In this document: in pieces, positions 1 to 13,161 of the stretch | Numbering within the stretch: position 1 is the first letter of the stretch | Layout: every line of letters begins with the position of its first letter | Source: Allium sativum | Lineage: Eukaryota > Streptophyta > Magnoliopsida > Asparagales > Amaryllidaceae | Reading direction: 5' to 3' | Length of the DNA stretch: 64,000 bases | NCBI GenBank assembly: GCA_030737875.1 | Contig: CM060922.1 | Coordinates: forward strand, 304,473,456-304,537,455 | Translations under genes and position numbers: made by a program | The notes under the pieces: model-generated | What the model saw: only the letters and a program-made list of their open reading frames with translations | What the model was told of the DNA's origin: nothing | The model's database searches: none

Positions 1-2231
1 TTATATTTGCTTTCATTTCCCTTTATTGCCTCTTTCCTGGATCGAGAACATACTACACAGCTAATAAACTTGCACCATGTTTGCTTCCGGTCGTTGTTAT
101 GCATCATACACTTCACATTCTGTGCATGCATACTGATAATTAGGCTCGTTTCAATAGTCATTAAATCCAACATCTGTCCAACCAACACTTTGTTATCATC
201 TCCAGTTGTCACTGAAATGCTTAGTTAACGAAACAACAGTAAGCTACAACACATTTCTTTTAGCTCATTAAAGTTCATAGCCAATGTTCACTGCAACTTA
301 ATCTTTGCACGACAAAAGGAACAATTAAATGTGCGAGCGTGTAGGTGTATTGAGTTATTTCGGTTAACAATTCATATTTTAAGTTTGTAGTCAAATGATA
401 ATTATAGCCAACTTCTCTATATCTCCAAACTGCTACATACCTACTTTCCGTGACATAAAATAATCGGTACTAATTTGCATTAGTTATGATGTAACATAAA
501 TGTAGCTAAAATATTTTTCTTAGTTATAGAAGAATGATAGGTGGAAACCATGCTGAAATATCGTGGTTTAATTTACAAAATACAAAGGTAGGCCTCCATC
601 ATCCAGTTAAATTTATACTTAAATCCATTGTCTAATTTGATAATTGAAAAGGGAATCACATAGTAACATAAATAAAGAATTATATTATTAAGTCAAGAGT
701 GTGGAGAATATGCTAGTTTTGATGCATAATTTAATGTACGTTTCACATAACGTCTTGGTCTCTTGAACATTTACATCGCATTCTACAGTTGCCTTACATT
801 AAACATCAAAACGAATGGAAATGCATTATTTACCTTTCTATAAAGAGACTAATAATTATTGATAACACGTAGAAGGAAGACCATAAATTTATAATCAAGA
901 ATATATGATATTGTTAAAGCAAAACCCACTACATGTATAAGTTAAGTTAAAACATATCTATATAACATACATTATCTTAAATTGTACATAGATTAAAGAT
1001 GAGTGATAAATATACAAACTGCATTGTTTTTACCCCATGGCTGCATTAAAAATAGTTGATTTTATATCGGCAAACATCAAAAAAAAAAAAAAAAAGGAAA
1101 ATATTCATTTAAAGGAAAAAAACTTAAATTGGAGTAAGACAAAAATTAGAAACTTGCTCGTTGTGAAGGAAAGATGTAAACCTTTTCTTAGTTAACTAAA
1201 TTTTCCGAATACTAAATAGTCTACTATGAACTGGAACAACAAAAAACTGTGTATAATGTGTTTCATTTTCCAGAAATAAAAGGCAACTATTTATTAGAAA
1301 GTTGTATATTATACTAACTAAGTTAATGGTAGTTTTGACTATTGTGAATAGTGACACACATAAATTGGCAAGTAATTATAGATTATAAAGAAGAAACCGA
1401 GACCCAAAGTTAAATGAATGTTTTAAATGTCCATAATACAAAAATATCGCTGCCTCTCTTTGATAATTCAATGGGCTGAAAATCTAGAACAATCAATATA
1501 GGTAATGGTAGTGCTAAAAGAATATAATTGTCTGATTCAACATCATTCACTCACTAGTGTAGTTATTAAGTTATGTTACAATGAGTGTAGGAAAATACAA
1601 TTGCTTGCCCTGTGTTTCCATATTTTTCACATTTACTCTACATCTCGTAAACTACTTACAAAACATTGACTATCCATGACTGTCGAACATTAGTTTCTAA
1701 TTTTTCAACATTTGAACTAATATACCACCATTATTCCAATAAATTGAAATATAATTCTATTTACGTTGTCAATGAAAAGAGGTTGTGACTTATTCATGTT
1801 ACAATATTTAAGTACATAAATTGCATACTACAACTAATTATGAGTAAATTCATGTTACCATATTTAATTGCATACTTCAATTAAAAGAGATGTCAGATCC
1901 GACCATGACTGAATCACGCATGAATAGAGATAGCCTTGTAGGTTTATGGATACTTAAAGGTCAAACATTGAATCTATTTGTTTTGTTCGGAATCATTGGA
2001 TGTAAATTGCAATGAACAGTAAGAGTAAAAGTTGTATGCATATTTATTCTACATTAGGATGACTACTCAATGGAAGTAGATTAAATTACTTTAGCATGCT
2101 ACAATGAAAAAAGATTCAACCATTCATAAAACTGTACATTCCATACCTTATTATCAGACTTAATTTCTTTCTATTTTCCATCATCCGTATTCTCTCATTG
2201 CTCTGTTGGTATCCTATTAATTTAAGGCTTT
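1..2231. other. AT-rich stretch with no gene seen
   Basis: I see no conserved coding motif, RNA gene or transposon end here. The open frames are short and look random, and there is a poly-A run near 1079-1095. Confidence 0.5.
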
Positions 2232-3560
2232 GTTTGTTTCGCAGATAAAGCGCATTTTCGCAGTGCTAAATGAAACTGCTTATACATTCAGCAGGATTAA
2301 GGTTGTTTGGTTCAAGTACTGAATCAGCAAAGCTCAGTCAAACCAGCAAAATATCAATAAGCAAAATTGCGGAGCTTATTTGAGCTACTGGATCGGTGGG
2401 ATATTTTTACAAAGGATACACTCGTTTCTTTTATAACCAGGAGGAAGACACAATTAAAAATAGTTTTCATCCTACACAGTTTTTTTTCTCTGTTCAAAAG
2501 CTGCGGCAGCCTTACCAGGTAATAAAGTCATCTTCTCAGGTTGAATTGCGTTTTTTTTTGTTTGATAGTTGGTTGTATTCTAGTGAAAAAGCTATAATTT
2601 GTACAACTATTACTTTATAATTGGAAATGGAATTATGTATGTTGTTTTTTGATGCATGAAAATTTGTTGTTCCTTGACCTTTTGTTATGTTAGGAAACAT
2701 GATAGTGTCATAAGCTAAGAAACCTTATGTTGTAATGTTGATTTAAGTTGACACAGATAAGGTTATGGGTTTCACTGTAGAATGTGTGTCATTTTCTATT
2801 GAGAAGGAACAATATATTGTTTCCAAAAACTTGAGAAGTACATAGTTAAGGGTAATTCAATGATTAGTTTATCAGATTCCATGACTATTTGGAACATAGA
2901 TTCCCTGCTAAAGTAAAGGTTAGTGCCAACTAAACCAAATGATTTGTCAACCTATCACACGATAATGGACGTATTTTACAAGATAATGAGTTGTCCAGCT
3001 ATCATAAGAACTGCTACATTACAAGATAATGGAAATTGGACGTAGAACATGTTATATTAGGTAGGGTAAAAATGTTAGGTTGAATAACATTTTTTTAAGA
3101 TAAAGCTTACTGCATATAAATTGTATCCAGTAAAGAAATTGCAATAAATGAGGTAAGGCATGAGTCCCATCTAACCAACTTATAATGAAGTGTTTTCATC
3201 CAGGGCACAATCTTTTATGTCAAATTTGCGTGATCAAATTGCAGAACTTCTCTAGATTTTTTTTATTTTTTTGGAACCCATTAGTACTGTTAATAAGTTG
3301 CTTTGATTTTAATTTCATGTATACAGTCAATGAAAAATATTTCCATTTGTAGTTTGTAATAACTCAAGACATGTAATTTTATCGTTCATATTGAATAATA
3401 CACAAATTAACCATTAAGTGCAAATTTGTCAGCTAACAAGTTATTACAAAAAACCATATTTACAATCAGCACTTAATCAAACAACATTTTCACAATTAGC
3501 ATTTAGCATTAAGCACGCACTTTTCAGCATTCAACATTCAGCAATTTTTAACAAACTATA
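2232..3560. mobile_element. Possible non-autonomous hAT-like DNA element
   Basis: The left edge has GGCTTTGTTTGTTTCGCAG, then GGTTGTTTGGTTCAAGTACT at about 2303-2322. On the opposite strand the right edge (about 3460-3560) has a similar series, including TGTTGTTTGATTAAGTGCTG, and both sides share GCTAAATG and CATTCAGCA words. This gives an imperfect inverted arrangement of roughly 100 bp around a non-coding core, and the GTTTGTTT/GTTTGGTT start resembles plant hAT MITEs. I did not find a clean 8-bp target duplication, so the ends and class are tentative. Confidence 0.35.
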
Positions 3561-3902
3561 CCTAACTTTGTGTCAAAATTGTTATCTTACGAATAAGAGA
3601 AAGGACCTTTGTACTTGTATGAAAAATCACAGCATTGAACCTATTTAATTTGACATTCCAAAAAATAAAAGAAGTGCACAATAGTTTAATTTAAGAAATT
3701 ATTATGCTTACTAATGTCTATCTTCCCAAATAACTGACTGGAAGTAAATCAAGTCCGTTATTATAAAAATAAAGGCGAACAGACCAAAAAAATAGACCCA
3801 AAATTAGTAAGAACTCATGGTACAATTAAAAGAAGTATAAGTTGAATAATTATACTGAAATAAAACTACTTGACTGAAATAGAACCATTGGAGAAGAAGA
3901 CA

Positions 3903-4187
3903 TTAAAATCGCAAATTACAAAGAATAATAACTATTACATCTTTTGTAATAGTTATCTTTTGCTTACAATGAATACACATTCCATACCTTCTAATGGTTC
4001 CATCTTTAGTTTCTTCCGTATGTCTTTTGAACTCGAGCAAAACTTCTGATTTCCTTTTTCTTGTTTTCTCTTCGATGTCGTTGATAACGTCCTTAACTTT
4101 ATGATTTGTCTGTTCGTCATCTCCATCTTTCAAAAATTGATTGCCATCATTGCTGATAATTTCTTCTTGAGACTGCTTGTTACTCAT
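3903..4187 (-). pseudogene. BED-type zinc finger fragment, hAT transposase-like
   Basis: The 94-residue frame has an acidic, charged N-terminal part, then a segment with SEVLLEFKRH, about 10 residues, and RYGMCIHCKQKI. This fits the start of a BED finger (hydrophobic/aromatic pair, then C-x2-C), the DNA-binding domain at the N terminus of plant hAT transposases. The His pair that should complete the finger is missing: the frame runs into hydrophobic residues and stops after IILCNLRF. No hAT catalytic or dimerisation region follows. It may be a first exon or a truncated remnant. The upstream 1 kb (to about 5.2 kb) shows no further exon I can support. Confidence 0.4.
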
Positions 4188-6758
4188 ATCAGCATCACCT
4201 AAAATAATGCAAAAATTAAATATTAAAAAACAAAAAAATTTATGTTGGTTGCAAGTTGGGTTAAAGAAGTTTAAGAATTCATTCTAAAGGCCAAAACAAG
4301 AGCATACAGTAAAACTTTACTAAATTTTCTAAATGTTGAAACAAAGATAAGTGACAAATTATATACTATAAAAATAGTGTACATACTACCAAACTCCATT
4401 TGAGATTGCAGAATAAGCTAAGCTGCCACATTTGACAAAAATTAAATCAAATGACATATTACCATTACTAAACATTTAAAACAAATCTATCGACAACTTT
4501 GGCATGAATCAGAATAAATGACTTAGAATTTTTGATAAGCAACAGATTCCATAAGATAAAATGATTAGCACAAAATTCATTGATGAAACTCAAACCAAAT
4601 AATAATTAAGCAAATATCGTCTCCTTTAGAACAAAAAGGTCTTTGTACTGGAAACATGGAGCCCTGGACGGATCCGAGGCAAGTAGCAATGACATGGAAA
4701 AAGGATACTAAAGGAACAATTTTTGAAATGACTTGAACTAGTTTAATAAGCAAAACAACCAACATTTGTGTTTTTGTTGAATATTGATGCAACAAAAAAG
4801 TGACTTGAAAAAAAATGCTTGAATTCGAACTGTGTTCATGTTCCCAACAATGTGTTCATGATTGGTTATAAAAGCATGCTAGTAGATTTGTGAAACTTAT
4901 AGTTTCCTCTTGATATGAAGTGCATCCCTAAACACTTATGCTCATGATGAAACATCCCTTGGTTTATGGATGTTGGGTATCGATGCATCATCTTACAGGT
5001 TAAAAAAAACTACTCTAGACATTTTCGGATATTGGAACGAAGTATAGAAACAACAGAATTCTAGTTAATAAACATGCATCGTCGATTCATCTTACAGGTT
5101 CAAAAAATTTACTTTCGAATTTCAGAAGATTAAGAACGACTAAACCTTGCTACTTACCTATAGGCTGCGACGCTGAAGCCATGAATAGAATCGATAAACT
5201 CTGGATTGATTCCCTTTCATTGATTTCCTATTAGGGTTCGGGAGCCATTTATAAATTTGATTTGAGTTAGGGATTTGGGAGTGGTTTGAATTTTGAAATA
5301 TCTGGATTATGTACGATATGGGTGAAGTGAAAGGAAGCATGGGGAAGACGAAGCAGCCATCAGTCATCTTGGGAAGGAAAGGAAAGTAATTTTGGGAAAT
5401 CAAGAAAGTGTGACAGAGTACTAATTTTGGGAAATATTCCCAAAGATATATTTCAATATTTGTGACAGTGTGACAGAGTACTAATATTGTAATAATAATA
5501 TAATGCTAACACAGTACGTATTTTTTTTAGCAATTAGCATGTATTAACAGACAACTTCGGTCATTTGGTCCGGACACTTCATGTTCGAGCTCAAACTGAA
5601 TTTTTCGGGCAGACAGCAAACAATGTCCTAATTTGGTCCGATGCTTATTCGGACGGGCAAATGGTCGAACAAAATTTCGGGTCGGACACGAACGGACAAC
5701 ATACAGTTTTGTTTGATTTACAGCCCTATAATCGGGTAAGAGATTCTGGTTAACCTGGTTGATCCGTACTTTTTTGGTATGCATCTAATGTTATATAAAT
5801 GGTACCCAAAATAGCGGTACCCAAAAAAAAAATTAAGTGGATCTAACCTTATAAGAGATTCTGGATAACCAGGTTGAACCATACTTTTTGGTTAAAAAAT
5901 GATCAAATCAAACAAGTATAATAGAAAAGCTCTAGTGACAAGATCAATCATATCGAATCTATCTCTATATATGGTGATATATTGTTATATGTAAGTCAAA
6001 TTCACAAAACCACTACTAACACAACTAACAACTATAAGAGATAGAAAAATGGTACACAATATAGGGAACTCATGTAGGTTGTTGAACGAGAAGGAGTTAG
6101 GGCCATGGCGGCCAATCTCAATGCTGGTGAACATGTAGAAACCAATCGGAATAATACCCAGCTAAAAATCAGGAAAATGGAATGTATGCATGGTAGGTGA
6201 CCACCTCTCAACACACCTGAATAAGAGGCCAATCAAATGACTGAAAAGGCCTAAATAACAAAAATGTGCCAAAAGAGATAGCCTATAGCCTCTTAATAAT
6301 AGAGCGAGAGTGAATATCACAAGAATATGTAATACATATGGCACAACTACTACAATAGTGAATGTATTGATCCTATACATAATCTAAGTATGAATAATAG
6401 ATATATGTTGATGGTTATTTAATATGAATATGAGATTAGTATATAGAAATTATTTCATAAATTTGTATCTACAATATACCCGCGCCGTTATAAATATGTT
6501 TTCGACATTGTGTCAATAACCATTTGGAAGCTCATCAGTATGCGCAGATCATCGGATGAAATCCCAAATGTTAGATGAATGTGTAATGGTCCAGCTTGTT
6601 CATTCGGATGCTTATAAACTGTTATTCTAACTATTTTGGTTGGACATTGCGACGTTTCGCTTGAATTTTCTAGTAAAACAAAAATTAAAATAGAGAATTA
6701 AGGGGAGGGGATTATGAAGGGGCATCAAATGTGCATTTTGCGGACACCTGATTGTCAA
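4188..6758. other. Intergenic, no gene seen
   Basis: No conserved protein is visible. One feature stands out: two diverged direct copies of a segment containing AAGAGATTCTGG, at about 5737-5782 and 5850-5895. They suggest an old small duplication. The stretch 5540-5760 is richer in CGG/TCCG words than its surroundings but matches nothing I recognise. Confidence 0.45.
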
Positions 6759-6881
6759 GCGTTCATTAAATGAGCATATGAGGTCAAATGCCTATTTAAA
6801 TGGGCGTTCGAAGGCAGACGCCTATCAAATAGGTGTCTGCCCAGTATAGTATTCAGCTTTTCGGCGGATTGAATATTCAAT
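6759..6881. repeat. Chain of four short palindromes
   Basis: Four inverted repeats follow one another: 6761-6775 (7-bp arms, one wobble), 6790-6805 (8-bp arms around TTTAAA), 6813-6841 (13-bp arms with one G-T pair, loop CAA) and 6868-6881 (perfect 14-bp palindrome ATTGAATATTCAAT). The 6813-6841 hairpin is the strongest. No coding sequence overlaps them. Confidence 0.6.
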
Positions 6882-7318
6882 GCCTTGAATATTCAGTTTC
6901 TAAGCCATTGGAGTTGCCCTATTTTGTTTGGTCAAGTTGACGTATCATCACACAAAGGTCCTATTGGAGAGAACCATGATAATTAATGGCTGAGTCCAAA
7001 ATATCGAACAGGTCTATCATCAACGGACAATGGCTAATTATCGCCAGTTAGTCCATACATCGCGTTTGTCCACTCCATTTCTCTTCCATCGCATCCTCTA
7101 TCTTCGCAACATTTAAATTTTTCTTACCTTCAAACAAAAATATTAATACCCAAATTAATGTCAAATATTTGCCTGATATATAAACTATAAAAGACTTAAT
7201 CTGCAACAAAAAGATACAACAAAGGTGTGTTTTTGACGAATGGTAATGGGAAATTTGAGCGTGGCACTGTTGTGAACGCGAAATGCGTTTTTTGCAACGA
7301 ATGGGGTATTTTAGCGGG

Positions 7319-7380
7319 GTAAATTTTAAAATAAAGATACAAATACAGATACAGATACAAATATAAATACAAATACAACA
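7319..7380. repeat. Short tandem repeat of the ATACAA/ATACAG type
   Basis: About nine imperfect 6-bp units (ATACAA, ATACAG, ATATAA) run in a row. On the minus strand they read as a Leu-Tyr repeat, which explains an otherwise meaningless open frame there. Confidence 0.7.
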
Positions 7381-7446
7381 ACGTCTACAGCAGAATGTTT
7401 ATGCGCAGCCCTGTAATAATCAACTGATCCTTATGCTATCTCAAAT

Positions 7447-7764
7447 GCTTACATTTCTTGGTATCTATATTGATGTACCCATTCAGTGCCTCTGTTTGTC
7501 AAATTTCTCAGAGCATGATATTTCTCCAAGTATTCATTAGGAATAAGTTCAGGATCATCATCAAAAGCCATAAAATCTGGATTGCCACTATTATATTTGC
7601 GTATGTATTTGTGTAATGCCATTGTAGCTACGACAATTTTGACTTGAGTTTCAAATGAATATATTGACATACTCTTTAAAATGACAAACTTTTTTCTTCA
7701 AATGCCAAAATATTCTTTCAACGACCATCCTTAAGCTCAAATGATAGAAATTAAACACTTCATT
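7447..7764 (-). pseudogene. PIF/Harbinger transposase, C-terminal part
   Basis: Reading away from the solo LTR on the minus strand, the first codons give LSLRMVVERIFWHLKKK. This is the conserved helix of PIF/Harbinger (DDE_Tnp_4) transposases that holds the catalytic Glu (V-V-E-R). After a frame break comes YSFETQVKIVVATMALHKYI, the family's usual C-terminal block (IV-A-ALH-YI). The N-terminal two thirds lie on the other side of the inserted LTR at 12,178 and beyond. The frame change near 7670 shows the gene was not functional. The match to the family is strong, but the exact end is uncertain. Confidence 0.75.
7760..7764. repeat. Target-site duplication TCATT (left copy)
   Basis: TCATT directly precedes the TG of the solo LTR and is repeated at 12178-12182, directly after its terminal CA. 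The 5-bp length is usual for Ty3/gypsy integrases. Confidence 0.85.
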
Positions 7765-10700
7765 TGTAACGACCCGTATTTTTCGGTATAATAATTAATT
7801 AATTTAATTATATAAATAGGGATTGAGAGATTGAAATGGACGTTTAATTAAATAATAGTGGATATTTAATTAATATAAATAATAGAATAATATATTTATT
7901 TCTGAAATAGTCGGAAATAGTGAATTGACAATATAATGTGAACTGGACAATTTAAAAATATTTAATTCAGCTTAGAATTTGAATTACGATAACGATTATA
8001 TTTAATTAATGATGGTTGAACGTATAAATTATATTATAATTATAATCGAGCTCGAAATGGTGCGACAGTTCGTAATTTGGCGATTCGAAGTTTAAACGAA
8101 TATACAGAATCCATTTTAAGCCGGATTTCTGTGAAACAAGAAATGTTAGGAGCAAGTGAAGTATATTTTTCTAATGAAAGAGAAAAATCGGGATTTCATT
8201 GTGTAGATTTTGAGTTATGCCCAAATCAAAATTTCGAAAAGTCGCTATGGAATTCATTTATAAAGCATAACAATTTATTTATATTATAAAAGGATTTTTC
8301 AATATAAATTGAATATCGATTCAACTGGGATTTGAATATCGAGTTATAAATCCAATTGGAGTGGTATGATATTCTATTGTGAATATATACGATAACATGT
8401 ATTTATAAATATTTAGTTTAATTATTTTTAAATATATTTATACTTAAAATGGATTTATTTAGAGCGTTAAAAATAGCTAGTTTTGCAAATGACCTCCGTT
8501 TTCGGCGAAACCAATTTTATAAAATCCAGAATATTAAATTATTGTTAGATTTCAATTTCCATGATTTTTGGAGTCAGTATGTGGTCGTGCGGAATTTTAA
8601 TGTGAAAATAGTCAATAATTTGACCTTTAAAAGTACGCTGTGTGAGCAAACGGATTCGAAATTCGACGAAACCAGTTTCGTTGGGTCCATAATGTCGAAC
8701 TGAAAGTGTATGCCCATTTTCGTGATTTTTGGATGTGATGTGTGATCATAGGAATTTTTTAAACAGTAAATACATATAGCAATTGATTATAATGGAATAA
8801 AATAATCAATTAAAAATAAAATAATTAAATTTTCCTATAAAAAACCCCTTAACACCTTCTAACCTAATTTCATTGTTCTCTGGTCAACGAGAAAATGCGC
8901 CGTTGGTTTCCTCCTTTCAGTAAACTATTTGGATCTTCATAAATTCAAATAACAATCTAAAAATTATAATGTACATATATTTGAGCTCGTATCGGTGTAA
9001 GCATCAGTCTCATATGGGTTTCGATGAGATCGACGCTTGTTTTATTTGTAGGTTTTCATAACCGTGAGGCTAGGGCTTCGTCGTTCTTGAGTGTTGAGCT
9101 GAGATTCTTGACTTGGAGTTTTGCTTGTGGTGGAGAATGGCACACCGTGTGAGTTTGTGGGGGAAATTGGGTTGAAAAAAATGTCGGTCGAACAACTGCA
9201 GGAGCTCGCGTAAGTCTAGGATTCGCGGTGAGGATATGCAGTTTGAGTTTGGTAATAGTGGTATGAACTGTTAGAGATTTTTATGAGCAAGATATTGGAA
9301 TTCATTTGGGTATAAATTGGGGAAGAAGAACTAAGGAGGTTCAATAGGAAATGGGACGGGTTGTTAAAGGGGTGAGGCCCGGATTTAATTTGTTTTAGGT
9401 TTAAATTTAATTTAAATGTGTATGAACTTCGTAATATCATAACTATCTCATACGTGATCGAAATTCAGTGAAACAAGATCCGTTGGGATCATATGGACGG
9501 CGGCTACACCATGGAACTGGTTGGGAGTGAATTGAAGCCCGTTACAATTTATAGCAAAATAAATTGCCTGTCCGAATCAACCGACAGTTATCGTTATTTA
9601 ACGATGATCGTTCAATGTGAGTAAAACTCGCTAACTCTACCAGTTCATATTTTTATAACGTATTTTTAGAACTGATAAATGATGATTGATTGCTGTGTGT
9701 TGACTGTTGGTTAAAGTGCTAATTGATTGGTTGAAAACATCGATATAGTTATATATATATCGTTAATCAAATATTGATTCTGTTTATCAAAATATTTCAT
9801 ATTGAAATGAAATTGATGTGAATTATATTGTGTAACTTCTGAGGATGTAGGGAAATAGGTCGGAGGAATCCAACTGGATTCCTCAATATTTATTTTACTG
9901 TTTTTCATATATTGAAATATACGATGTGATATATAATCTGTCTGTTGTTGATTATGTGTGTTTGGATGATATTGATCATGGTTTTTTGGTATTTTAAATA
10001 CCATAAGAAATACTGGAATGTATAATGGGAATTCAAAGTGTATATTGAAAAGGAATGATTTATTATTAAATAAAAAGAATTGAAAAGGAAATAAATATTT
10101 ATAAAATAAATTGAATTGAAAGGGAAATGAATAGAATTTTATAAAAGGAATTATTTATTTAGAAAACAAATAGAATTTTATAAAAGGAAATATTTATAAA
10201 ATAAATAAAATTTTATAAAAGGAAATATTTATAAAATAAATAGAATTATAAAAGGAATATTGATTTAGAAAGTAAATAGAATTATAAAAGGCAAATATTT
10301 CGAAAATGAATAGAGTTTTATAAAAAGAGAATTTTACATTAGGAAGGTTTAGACCCGTGCTTCGCACACGGGTGTAACATGATATTGATTTAAAGTAAAT
10401 ATTTTGCAAATAAAATATTATAAAGGAATTTGTGTTTGAAGTAGGAATTTAAATGGAATTACTGAAATTAGAAACTGACTGGAAATTAGTTGAGTGAATA
10501 GCTTTCTGGGTATCGATCTGATGTTGGTTTCGGCCTTCGGGGTTTATACTTAGGAAGTTGTTCACTTACTAGTTTACAGTTAGAGACTGATAGAGGTGGG
10601 AAGATATTGATGCGTTAATCAGAAATGGAAACGTTTTCCAAAATTAATAACGTATATTTTCTAATTTTAGAAAATAAGGAATTTATGAATATATGGAAAT

Positions 10701-12177
10701 GATAAATGGGAAATTGGGAAATGAAATGATGATTGATCGGTAAGATTTCCATTTGGGAATACGACCATTATTTGTACACCTGTTTTCCTTTGATAGTTAA
10801 ATCACCGACTATCAAAGATTCTGACCATTTCCGTTGTCAATACGGAGAGACCGAGATCAGATATATTATCTGAAAACCACCCCGTATGACATTAGCGTTG
10901 CGAATCAAATATAATGAAGATAATTGAAGACGGAGTTATGCAAGGGCTGTCATGTTTACAGAATAGTACCTTTGGTTTGTCCAGTCCTAGGACAACCAGT
11001 ACGGACGAATGTCTGATAGAGTATATTTGGTAGATCGTGTAAGTTGATCATTTCAAACATATTTACGTTGGTGGCGGAGGAATTCGTTTCTCTTAGCTTA
11101 TACCCGTTGTATTTTTGGAGGAATCAATTTGTGATTTGATGGGTATGACGATGTGGCCTTCATAGTAAATGAAAGAGTGATCTGTTAAAAGATACGTTAT
11201 GACCTCAAGCCTATTAACTGGGAAATGACAGAAATCGGGCAGGCAGCATCGCTAAGTTGGTCGCACCCAGGTAGGGTCACCATCTAGAAAATATTCATAT
11301 TTGTTACTTCTTTCGCTTCTGTATCTTTCGGGAATGGTTATGTTGCTATACCAACCATAAAGTGATAAATATATTCGGAACATTCAAGCGAAATGAATGG
11401 TCGGTCACGTGTGGCCGAGTTACAAGATGTTCTTATTGAACTCCAGTGTATCGCTTCTAAAGTACACTGATCGGAAGGTGGTTCCATACCTTGTCATAGT
11501 TGGAAATCCATTACCCAATAAGCGCCTGCGGTGTTTGATTGTATATAATATATGTGGAACGTGAGATGAAAGCATTTCCACTAGATTGCTATTTATTTGA
11601 TTTAGACATTATTATAATATCAGAAGAGTATTTATTTTAAAGAAAAGTTTTGGGTTCTCGTAAGGTAAAAACCATCCATGTTTATGTGTGGATCGGTCTT
11701 ACGATTATCGTTTCTTTAGAAAGGATTGTAAAAGTTAAGTTTACTCACACCAATCACATGACTGACCCAGAGTTTATTTTGTTTTGTTTTCCCTAAACTC
11801 TTGGGTGCCCAATTTTGTACGGGCAGTCAAGTAGTCAAGATTTTACAGATACTTGAATAGCTGGAGCATGAGTCTTCAGTATTATATAGCTACTGTTATT
11901 TCCACTGTGTTGTAAGTGTTATACTCTAATAGTGGTATTGTATATAGATACTGTTTTATTTCAAAGATATGTTATCTATTATATGTTGTTCGTTCCTCTG
12001 TGAGATTCGTGTTACTCCGATGTTGTATGTTCTTCTCCTTCTTCTATTCTAATTTTCTATCTTATCTATTCTCACCCTTTGTTTTCTTCCTATTAGTTTT
12101 CTGGTTTCCAGTGCCATATGGGTTGGACTTGTGTTATTTGGTCAGCTCAAAGGGTACCGAAAATTCGGGACACTACA
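7765..12177 (+). mobile_element. Solo LTR of a Ty3/gypsy family, related to the outer element at 32.6-55.9 kb
   Basis: A 4,413-bp unit starts TGTAACGACCCG and ends GACACTACA, flanked by perfect TCATT duplications and without internal coding sequence. Several blocks match the 4.7 kb LTRs of the outer element in opposite orientation. Examples are the stretch with TTCCCTAAACTCTTGGG (about 11,790), the block around CCAGTGTATCGCTTCTAAAG (about 11,440) and GGCAGGCAGCATCGCTA (about 11,240). The identity is clear but far from complete, so this is a different subfamily. Solo LTRs normally arise by recombination between the two LTRs of a full element. It sits inside a PIF/Harbinger gene, between the second Asp and the Glu of the catalytic triad. 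Confidence 0.85.
10354..10372 (+). repeat. GC-rich hairpin in the solo LTR
   Basis: CCCGTG and CACGGG form a 6-bp stem around CTTCGCA. Similar hairpins occur in the two LTRs of the outer gypsy element at 34094-34174 and 52631-52711, so the structure is kept while the surrounding sequence has diverged. Confidence 0.55.
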
Positions 12178-12990
12178 TCATTGGTCGATTTTGGTTGATT
12201 CACGGTATCATGAAAATGCGGAATATGATACCTCATATTATGATAAGGTGGTAAACATCCGTCTAAAGTGGATATCCTGAATCAGCCAAATAATACTATC
12301 CACCTTAGGAAAGTTGGAGTTTCTATCATATATAACCGAATTAAAAATTCTACTATCATGTGCAGTCCCTTCCCAACTCGGCATAATATAAGTAAACTGC
12401 AAATCGAAAAATCATACCGCTAATATATTCTGTGTAGCATAACCTTTTCTTCCGATATATGAGATAACTTGATAAATAGTTAAGTGTGCAGGTACGTGTG
12501 TCACATCTATAGCACCAATGCAGTTTTTAAAATATGGATAACACCGGGTTGAACTGTTGATGTGATGTGGAACATTATTAAATTGTAGATCGTCTGGCTT
12601 TATAATATCAGTAGCATGTAATTGGAAAGCGTTTAAAATAGCATGAAAACAAATGAAAATTGTGCTACCTGTTCTTTGAAATCAATCTCTCGCTAAGTTG
12701 ACTGTTTGACAACCCAGTAGTCATTGTGTAAACGAAAATACGAACCATTTCGCGAACACAAATTTCTTCCATTAAAGAGGGGCCATGTTGTTGTAGTTTG
12801 TCACATAACGAGTAGAAACAAAGTCTTTTCATACGAAAATTATTTTGACAACGTTGTTGATGCTCGTTTAAAATGTCGTTGACCCAAACTAAATGGTATA
12901 CTCTGTAGTATTAATTTGGGTCATATGATTCATGTGTGAATTTTAGCAAATGATATCTCATATAGATCCGGCGATTCGTCAAAATCGGAG
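12178..12990 (-). pseudogene. PIF/Harbinger transposase, N-terminal and catalytic part
   Basis: On the minus strand from about 12,830 the translation includes RLCFYSLCDKLQQHG and, after a small frame break, a helix-turn-helix-like part with GLSNSQLSERF-like residues. Then come NCIGAIDVTHVPA (first catalytic Asp; the family usually has G-A-I-D-G-T-H), SYIGRKGYATQN and PSWEGTAHDSRIF (second Asp). A stop codon follows the QNILAV block. The third catalytic residue lies beyond the solo LTR at about 7.7 kb. Nothing resembling the element's second gene (SANT/Myb-like) was found, and clear terminal inverted repeats could not be fixed. In life it would cut and paste DNA with 3-bp target duplications; this copy is dead. 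Confidence 0.75.
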
Positions 12991-13113
12991 AATGAAACGA
13001 ATGTAGGCATTTTCTTTGAAGAATAAGAAGAGGGTGATTATTGATGAGAAGTGAAGTAGACATGAGTTATATGGGAGGGTAAAAGGAAAAGGAGCCGTTG
13101 TGCAGGGACATTA

Positions 13114-13161
13114 GAAAATGATCCGTTGGCGTTCGATGTCGGATACCAACGGATCATTTTC
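13114..13161. repeat. Perfect 16-bp inverted repeat (hairpin)
   Basis: GAAAATGATCCGTTGG at 13114-13129 is exactly complementary to 13146-13161, with a 16-nt spacer. It lies just upstream of the PIF/Harbinger gene. It could be part of that element or a small transposon of its own. No precursor-like extension of the stem is visible beyond the 16 bp. Confidence 0.75.

Noticed and set aside
2396..2620. 74-codon frame next to the possible hAT-like end
   Set aside because: No recognisable motif; likely chance within a non-coding element.
6032..6380. Two overlapping hydrophobic minus-strand frames
   Set aside because: Hydrophobic runs arise from AT-rich sequence; no signal, homology or conserved neighbour.
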